Positions 5,446 to 8,770 of a stretch of 8,770 bases of DNA are shown one piece after another. The stretch is taken from assembly GCA_964481165.1 (NCBI GenBank), contig CAYZYC010000099.1, forward strand, positions 1 through 8,770, read 5' to 3'. This DNA is from Zeimonas sp964481165 (GTDB taxonomy: Bacteria > Pseudomonadota > Gammaproteobacteria > Burkholderiales > Burkholderiaceae_E). The translations under genes were made by a program, and so were the position numbers. The notes below the pieces were generated by a model. The model was given only the letters and a program-made list of their open reading frames with translations, had not been told where the DNA came from and made no database searches. Every line of letters begins with the position of its first letter. Positions within the stretch are counted from its first letter, which is position 1.

Positions 5446-7554
5446 CTACCAGCCGCCGCCTCCGCCGCCCCCGCCCCCGCCTCCCGAGCCGCCTCCACCG
5501 CCGCCGCTCGAGAATCCCGACGACGACGAACTCGGCGGCGGCGTGGCGCTCGCGAACGCGCCTTCGGCCGACGAAACGGTGGCCGCCACGGCGCTGCCGA
5601 AGCTTCTCCCGGACCAGTCGGACCCGCCGTTCCACGCCGGGCGGTACGACTCGCGGACTTCCTCGCCGGGGTGCGCGCGCGCGAACGCCGCTTCGAAAGC
5701 CGCCGACCACGGCTTCTCGAGTTCGAGCGCGATCGCGTACGGCAGCAATCGTTCGAAATGCTCGGTCGTCAGTTCGGGGGCGCCGACCAGGTTCATGCGC
5801 GCGCTCTCGGCGGTGCGCAGGTACAGCGCGAGTCCTTCGATCCGGTCCATGACCCCACGACCGGCGGCCGTCGGAGCGCGCAGCAGGTAACCGAACACCG
5901 CGTTCAGCAACGCCATGCCGCCGACGAGCGCGAGCGGAAACGCGTTGGCGCGCAATCCGTCGAACAGCGACCGGCGGAACGCGTCGGATTCGAGCGCTGC
6001 GGTGACGAACATCGATGCGCCGATCCCGCCGATGTAGAGGACGACCGCGATGTGGATCAACGCGCCGACGATCGTTCGCAGCCTGCGGCCCGACAGCAGC
6101 GAGCGGACGGTGCGCACGACGAAGACGCCGACGAACACGCCGAGGAAGACGATCGCGAAACCGGTTCCGACGAGCACGCCGACCTCGGCCTCGCTCAGGT
6201 GGCCGAAAGCGAACACCACGGCGATGCTCGCCGCCGTCAGCCCGAGACCGACCAGGACCCAGCCGAGGTTGCGACGAAAGAACCGGTTGCGGTTCTCCTT
6301 CTCGATCGCGGTCTTGAATGCCTGGAACGCGTTGGACAGGCTCGTTCCGTTCGACCGGTCGATCCGCGCCGTGCCTGCGTTGCGGTCGATCCACCCGAGC
6401 AGCGAGCGCTCGCCCGGCCCGAGCGTGTCGCGCTCGTTCGGCCCCGCCGGGCCGGGGACCTTCGGGTCGGCCTGCGTCGCCCGCTTCAGCGTCAGCGTTC
6501 CGTCGCTGTCGTCGAAGACGACGAGGCCACGCACCGCGAGCGATACCGCGGTCGCGGTGAACTCGCGCCAGCCGCCGCTCCAGCCCCACTGGCGCACGTA
6601 CGCAGCGAGCGCCGGCGAGATGCCCTCGGGCGGGTGGAACAGCGGGATGATCGTGCCCTTCTGCGGGTCGCGCCCGACGGCGCGCCACGCGTAGAGGTAG
6701 AACGCGAAGACGCCGAGCAGCCCGAGCCCGGCCAGCCATGCGCGGCGATGGTCGAGCAACGCGTAGCGCAGTTCCTCGGCGCGCGTCGGCGCGCTGACCG
6801 CGCCGGCCGGGATCTCGGCGACCACGGTGACGCCTTCGCCCGGCGCCAGCGTGCGCGTCGTGGCGATTTCGAGCGCACCGTCGTCGCGCAGTCGCGCGCT
6901 GTAATCGCTGCCGCGTTCGCCGAAACGTCCGGTGAACCCGATCCAGCGCACCGGCGCGACGTTGCCGGGCAGGCGAACGACTGCCCGTGCCGAGTGGATC
7001 GGGAACGCCCATTCGTTGCCGGTCACGTTCCAGTTCAGCTCGACGTGCTCGGGGAAGAAGCGGATCTGGCGGGCGGTCCGGTAGCGGAACGTGTACGTGT
7101 GCAGGCCCGTCGGCAGCAGATGATCCTCGCTGCCCGCGTAGATGCGCACGCCCTGCGCATTGGCGCGCGTGAAGTGCGGCTCGGGACGCGCGTTGCGCGT
7201 GACCTCGAGAAGCTCGAACTCGACGCGGTGCACGTCGCCCTGCGCGTCGGTGAAGGTCATCGGGAAATCGCGGTAGATGCCGCGCCGGATCTGCCGGCCT
7301 TCCGCGTGCACGGCGATCGTCTCGGTGACTTCGAGATCGCCGTCCGGACGCACGTCGACGACGGCGTGGAAACGTTCGATGAATTCGGCGGCGGGCGACG
7401 CGATCGTCCAGGCGGCGAGCAGCAGCGCCAGTGATGCGCGTAGCAGCCATGCGCGTAGCGATTCGCCGCGCGGCGATGCGCCACGCAGCCGGTCACGTTG
7501 CACCCACGCGTGGCGCCGCCGTACGCCGCGGCACGAAGTGCCGGGAACTTGCAT
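5446..7554 (-). CDS. DUF2207 domain membrane protein with Gly-rich tail
   Basis: A 702-residue predicted membrane protein; its biochemical role is unknown. It has an Arg-rich N-terminus, then a signal/anchor helix (about 37-53, LLRASLALLLAAWTIASPAAEF). An extracytoplasmic beta-rich DUF2207 domain (about 58-265) follows, with RGIYRDFPMTF, TYTFRYRTARQIRFFPEHVELNWNV (two pieces of one motif region, 153-177) and NEWAFPI. Then come a helix (272-290), a soluble part with TIIPLFHPPEGISPALAAYV (301-320), and helices near 430-450, 458-482, 493-515 and 538-558. The C-terminus is SSSSSGFSSGGGGGGS, further glycines, and a final Trp. Start ATG 7554 has GGAG 9 nt upstream; GTG 7503 is an alternative giving 685 residues and a shorter N-region. 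It lies 56 nt downstream of lemA on the same strand, probably one operon. A 15-bp near-repeat (ATGCGCGTAGC at 7434 and 7449, + strand) codes part of the signal region. Confidence 0.88.
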   Translation of the reverse strand: MQVPGTSCRGVRRRHAWVQRDRLRGASPRGESLRAWLLRASLALLLAAWTIASPAAEFIERFHAVVDVRPDGDLEVTETIAVHAEGRQIRRGIYRDFPMTFTDAQGDVHRVEFELLEVTRNARPEPHFTRANAQGVRIYAGSEDHLLPTGLHTYTFRYRTARQIRFFPEHVELNWNVTGNEWAFPIHSARAVVRLPGNVAPVRWIGFTGRFGERGSDYSARLRDDGALEIATTRTLAPGEGVTVVAEIPAGAVSAPTRAEELRYALLDHRRAWLAGLGLLGVFAFYLYAWRAVGRDPQKGTIIPLFHPPEGISPALAAYVRQWGWSGGWREFTATAVSLAVRGLVVFDDSDGTLTLKRATQADPKVPGPAGPNERDTLGPGERSLLGWIDRNAGTARIDRSNGTSLSNAFQAFKTAIEKENRNRFFRRNLGWVLVGLGLTAASIAVVFAFGHLSEAEVGVLVGTGFAIVFLGVFVGVFVVRTVRSLLSGRRLRTIVGALIHIAVVLYIGGIGASMFVTAALESDAFRRSLFDGLRANAFPLALVGGMALLNAVFGYLLRAPTAAGRGVMDRIEGLALYLRTAESARMNLVGAPELTTEHFERLLPYAIALELEKPWSAAFEAAFARAHPGEEVRESYRPAWNGGSDWSGRSFGSAVAATVSSAEGAFASATPPPSSSSSGFSSGGGGGGSGGGGGGGGGGGW

Positions 7555-7577
7555 GCACCGCGTCTCCACAGCGGTGC
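7555..7577 (-). promoter_or_regulatory. Hairpin presenting the Shine-Dalgarno of the DUF2207 gene
   Basis: On the transcript, GCACCGC (7577-7571) pairs perfectly with GCGGUGC (7561-7555), a 7-bp stem that ends directly against the AUG at 7554. The 9-nt loop UGUGGAGAC contains the Shine-Dalgarno GGAG. This is a plausible translational control structure; the pairing is read directly, the function is inferred. Confidence 0.55.
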
Positions 7578-7610
7578 CGGGCAGCGGCGCTCGCCGCGCC
7601 CCCGCAGCGA

Positions 7611-8189
7611 TCATTGCGTCCGCGATTGCGTCGTGAACGAGACTTCGGGAACCGCCCGGTCCTTCTCGTCGTGCGTCTCGAAGAACGCGCGCTTCTCGAA
7701 GGCGAACGAGCGGGCGACGAAGTTGCTCGGAAACGATTCGACCTGCACGTTCAGTTCGCGTGTCGCGCCGTTGTAGTAGCGGCGCGCCATCTGGATCTCG
7801 CCCTCGATCGAGGCGAGGGATTCCTGCAGCTGCAGGAAGTTCTGGTTCGCCTTCAGCTCGGGATAGTTCTCGACGACGGCGAGCAGGCGCCCGATAGACG
7901 CCGACAGCAGCCCTTCGACCTGGCTGCGCCCCGCGACGTCGTCGGCAGCCACCTCGCGCGCCTGGTTGCGCAACGCGGTGACGCGCGCGAGCAGTTCGCG
8001 CTCGTGCTGCGCGTATCCCTTGACCGTATCGACGAGGTTCGGGACGAGGTCGGCCCGGCGCTTCAACTGCACGTCGATGCCGCTCCAGCCTTCCTCGGCC
8101 ATCTGCCGGGCGCGCACGAGGCGGTTGTACGTGACGATCACGTAGACGACCAGGGCAAGCAGCACTGCGAGGAGGACGATCCATCCCAT
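7611..8189 (-). CDS. lemA: LemA family membrane-anchored protein
   Basis: A 192-residue LemA family protein: a single N-terminal transmembrane helix (residues 3-20, WIVLLAVLLALVVYVIVT) followed by a long helical domain. Family signatures are YNRLVRARQMAEEGWSGIDV (21-40), QLKRRADLVPNLVDTVKGYA (41-60), the VVENYPELKANQNFLQLQ segment (105-122), ARRYYNGATRELNV (135-148) and FPSNFVARSFAFEKRAFFE (153-171). The molecular role of the family is not established. ATG 8189 has GGAG 9 nt upstream. It is the first gene of a two-gene - strand unit with the DUF2207 gene, a common pairing in bacteria, and is divergent from the small gene at 8373. A possible -10 (TATGAT, 8242-8237 on the - strand) lies about 50 nt upstream without a clear -35. 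Confidence 0.95.
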   Translation of the reverse strand: MGWIVLLAVLLALVVYVIVTYNRLVRARQMAEEGWSGIDVQLKRRADLVPNLVDTVKGYAQHERELLARVTALRNQAREVAADDVAGRSQVEGLLSASIGRLLAVVENYPELKANQNFLQLQESLASIEGEIQMARRYYNGATRELNVQVESFPSNFVARSFAFEKRAFFETHDEKDRAVPEVSFTTQSRTQ

Positions 8190-8236
8190 CGGTCTTCGCT
8201 CCGTCAGGTCGCGCGATTCGGCTCGGCGCGAGCGAC

Positions 8237-8242
8237 ATCATA
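8237..8242 (-). promoter_or_regulatory. Possible -10 box of the lemA promoter
   Basis: TATGAT on the - strand, preceded by TGCT, matches five of six bases of the -10 consensus and lies 47 nt before the lemA ATG. No convincing -35 is seen at normal spacing. It is the only AT-rich hexamer of this kind in the spacer. Confidence 0.35.
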
Positions 8243-8280
8243 AGCACCGATCGGGTCGAAGCGAGCCGACATTCGTCACT

Positions 8281-8303
8281 TCGGGGCGATCCCGGCGCCC
8301 CGA
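8281..8303. repeat. Inverted repeat 1 in the lemA/DUF6494 divergent spacer
   Basis: TCGGGGC (8281-8287) and GCCCCGA (8297-8303) form a perfect 7-bp inverted repeat around 9 nt. It may be a regulator site or a hairpin; it lies between the two divergent promoter candidates. Confidence 0.4.
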
Positions 8304-8312
8304 GAGTGCGAT

Positions 8313-8334
8313 CGGGCGCCGGCCGATGCGCCCG
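8313..8334. repeat. Inverted repeat 2, next to the DUF6494 gene promoter
   Basis: CGGGCGC (8313-8319) and GCGCCCG (8328-8334) form a perfect 7-bp inverted repeat around 8 nt, three bases before TACACT. It covers the place where a -35 box would be, so it could be an operator or activator site. Confidence 0.4.
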
Positions 8335-8337
8335 CGC

Positions 8338-8343
8338 TACACT
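8338..8343 (+). promoter_or_regulatory. Possible -10 box for the DUF6494-like gene
   Basis: TACACT, in the context GCTACACTGGG, resembles the -10 consensus (four of six bases) and lies 29 nt before the ATG at 8373. There is no -35 match at 17 nt upstream, where inverted repeat 2 sits. Confidence 0.35.
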
Positions 8344-8372
8344 GGGCCGACCCAAGCGAGCTGGAGCGATCG

Positions 8373-8579
8373 ATGGACGACGAGGCACTCAACACGAGCA
8401 TCCGCAAGTTCCTCAAGCTGGTCGGAGTGCAGTCGCAACGCGAAATCGAGCAGGCCGTCTCGAAAGCGATCGCCGACGGCACCCTGAAAGGCAGCGAGGC
8501 GTTTCCGGCGACGATGACGCTCGAAGTCGGCACGCTGCGGCTGAACGTGCGCTTCGACGGAGAGATCCGGCTCGCGTGA
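8373..8579 (+). CDS. Small conserved protein, DUF6494-like
   Basis: A 68-residue soluble protein with no signal peptide or membrane segment. It begins MDDEALNTSIRKFLKLVGV, then SQREIEQAVSKAIADGTLKG, then a short beta-rich half (ATMTLEVGTLRLNVRFDGEIRLA). From memory this matches the DUF6494 family, which shares the SIRKFLK-VGV-SQREIE-AV and DGEI pattern and has no known function. TGGAG at 8362-8366 is 6 nt before the ATG, a good ribosome binding site. It is a single gene, divergent from lemA, with no codirectional partner in the window. The family name is recalled, not searched; the reality of the gene is well supported by its ribosome binding site and family-like sequence. Confidence 0.8.
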   Translation: MDDEALNTSIRKFLKLVGVQSQREIEQAVSKAIADGTLKGSEAFPATMTLEVGTLRLNVRFDGEIRLA

Positions 8580-8596
8580 CGGGGTCGAGGGCGGTC

Positions 8597-8626
8597 GGGG
8601 GGCTGCGCCCGGCGCCCGCGCCCCCC
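8597..8626 (+). terminator. GC hairpin after the DUF6494-like gene, possible terminator
   Basis: GGGGGGC (8597-8603) can pair with GCCCCCC (8620-8626) in a 7-bp all-GC stem around a GC-rich 16-nt loop, 18 nt after the stop codon. Only two T residues follow, so it lacks the U-tract of a standard intrinsic terminator. Confidence 0.3.
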
Positions 8627-8632
8627 TTGCGC

Positions 8633-8695
8633 CGCGTCCGCGCCCACGCGCCGCGCCTGCGCCCACGCGCCGCGTCCGCGTCCACGCGCCGCGTT
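8633..8695. repeat. 19-bp tandem repeat, about 3.3 copies
   Basis: Units at 8633-8651, 8652-8670 and 8671-8689, with a partial fourth at 8690-8695, follow the pattern CGCGTCCGCGCCCACGCGC with two substitutions in unit 2 or fewer, and one in unit 3. It is non-coding; frames through it on either strand are shadows. Confidence 0.75.
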
Positions 8696-8697
8696 TC

Positions 8698-8768
8698 GCT
8701 CGTTTTTCGAGCAATCCGCTCTGCACTACGCATAGTGCGGAGGAAAAAGCCCGAATTTCGAGCATCCG
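8698..8768. repeat. Structured intergenic element: two perfect hairpins with a flanking direct repeat
   Basis: Hairpin A is GCTCG, loop TTTTT, CGAGC (8698-8712). Hairpin B is GCACTA, loop CGCA, TAGTGC (8723-8738). The motif TTTCGAGCA followed by (A)TCCG occurs at 8705-8718 and again at 8756-8768, 51 bp apart, and the second copy runs to the window edge. The stretch is clearly less GC-rich than its surroundings. From memory, similar sequence with the GCTCG-A5-CGAGC hairpin recurs between genes in Burkholderiales genomes; this has not been checked. Confidence 0.55.
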
Positions 8769-8770
8769 GA

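Noticed and set aside
4498..7434. A 978-codon + strand frame spanning ptsI and the region antisense to the DUF2207 gene.
   Set aside because: High GC suppresses stop codons; the frame crosses the second N run and has no recognisable domain, while EI and DUF2207 are clear in other frames.
3011..7450. A very long open frame on the - strand running across both N runs.
   Set aside because: It is antisense to ptsI and ptsH and passes through unknown bases; the translation is Arg/Ala-rich shadow sequence. The conserved proteins on the + strand explain the region up to 5429.
7434..7459. 15-bp near-repeat ATGCGCGTAGC as a possible regulatory site.
   Set aside because: It lies inside the DUF2207 signal-helix coding sequence and is explained by the repeated Leu-Arg-Ala codons.
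7557..8388. Extension of the DUF2207 frame upstream to 8388 on the - strand.
   Set aside because: The extension runs through lemA in another frame and has no conserved content; ATG 7554 with its GGAG and the signal-like helix fits the family.
8337..8765. A - strand frame covering the right end (MLEIRAFSSALCVVQ...).
   Set aside because: It runs antisense to the small gene and through the tandem repeat and hairpin element; I treat it as spurious translation of a non-coding repeat.
1..8770. CRISPR arrays, tRNA or rRNA genes, insertion sequences, phage genes, toxin-antitoxin or defence systems.
   Set aside because: No direct-repeat/spacer pattern, cloverleaf-like sequence, transposase motif or such protein family was seen on either strand.

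Overview
This 8.8-kb window is very GC-rich (about 70% by eye) and looks like ordinary chromosome of a betaproteobacterium, probably Burkholderiales or a near relative. The basis is the order gshA (proteobacterial PF08886 type), gshB, mannose-family EIIA, ptsH, ptsI, an arrangement I know from that class, together with the close resemblance of the GshA, HPr and EI proteins to betaproteobacterial ones. Two runs of exactly 100 N (3218-3317 and 5312-5411) show that this is a scaffolded draft assembly.

Left part, + strand: the C-terminal end of an unidentified membrane protein (1-234) is followed by a 155-nt spacer with short GC repeats and a possible promoter. Then come gshA (390-1691) and gshB (1720-2676), the two steps of glutathione synthesis. 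Next are a mannose-family EIIA (2719-3207), HPr (ptsH, 3354-3626) and enzyme I (ptsI, about 3686-5429). The five genes are closely spaced and probably one operon. No EIIB or EIIC permease is present here, so the PTS genes look like a regulatory phosphorelay (PEP to EI to HPr to EIIA) and not a sugar uptake system. The first N run sits at the EIIA/HPr junction, where the 50 nt on its left are identical to the 50 nt on its right. It is almost certainly an unmerged contig overlap, and EIIA and HPr really overlap by ATGA. The second N run hides about 30 residues of the EI C-terminus.

Middle, - strand: a DUF2207 membrane protein with a glycine-rich tail (7554-5446) lies downstream of lemA (8189-7611), a common pairing. 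It converges on ptsI with only 16 nt between the stop codons. The DUF2207 start codon is directly preceded by a perfect 7-bp hairpin that carries the Shine-Dalgarno sequence in its loop.

Right part: a 183-nt divergent spacer with two GC inverted repeats leads to a small + strand gene (8373-8579, DUF6494-like). The last 190 nt have no credible gene. They contain a 19-bp tandem repeat and a compact element of two perfect hairpins with a flanking direct repeat.

The genes are conventional. I see no phage, transposon, CRISPR, toxin-antitoxin or defence system. The points most worth checking are the hairpin at the DUF2207 start, the structured element at the right end, the variant ATP-site-like motif in GshA and the false gap.
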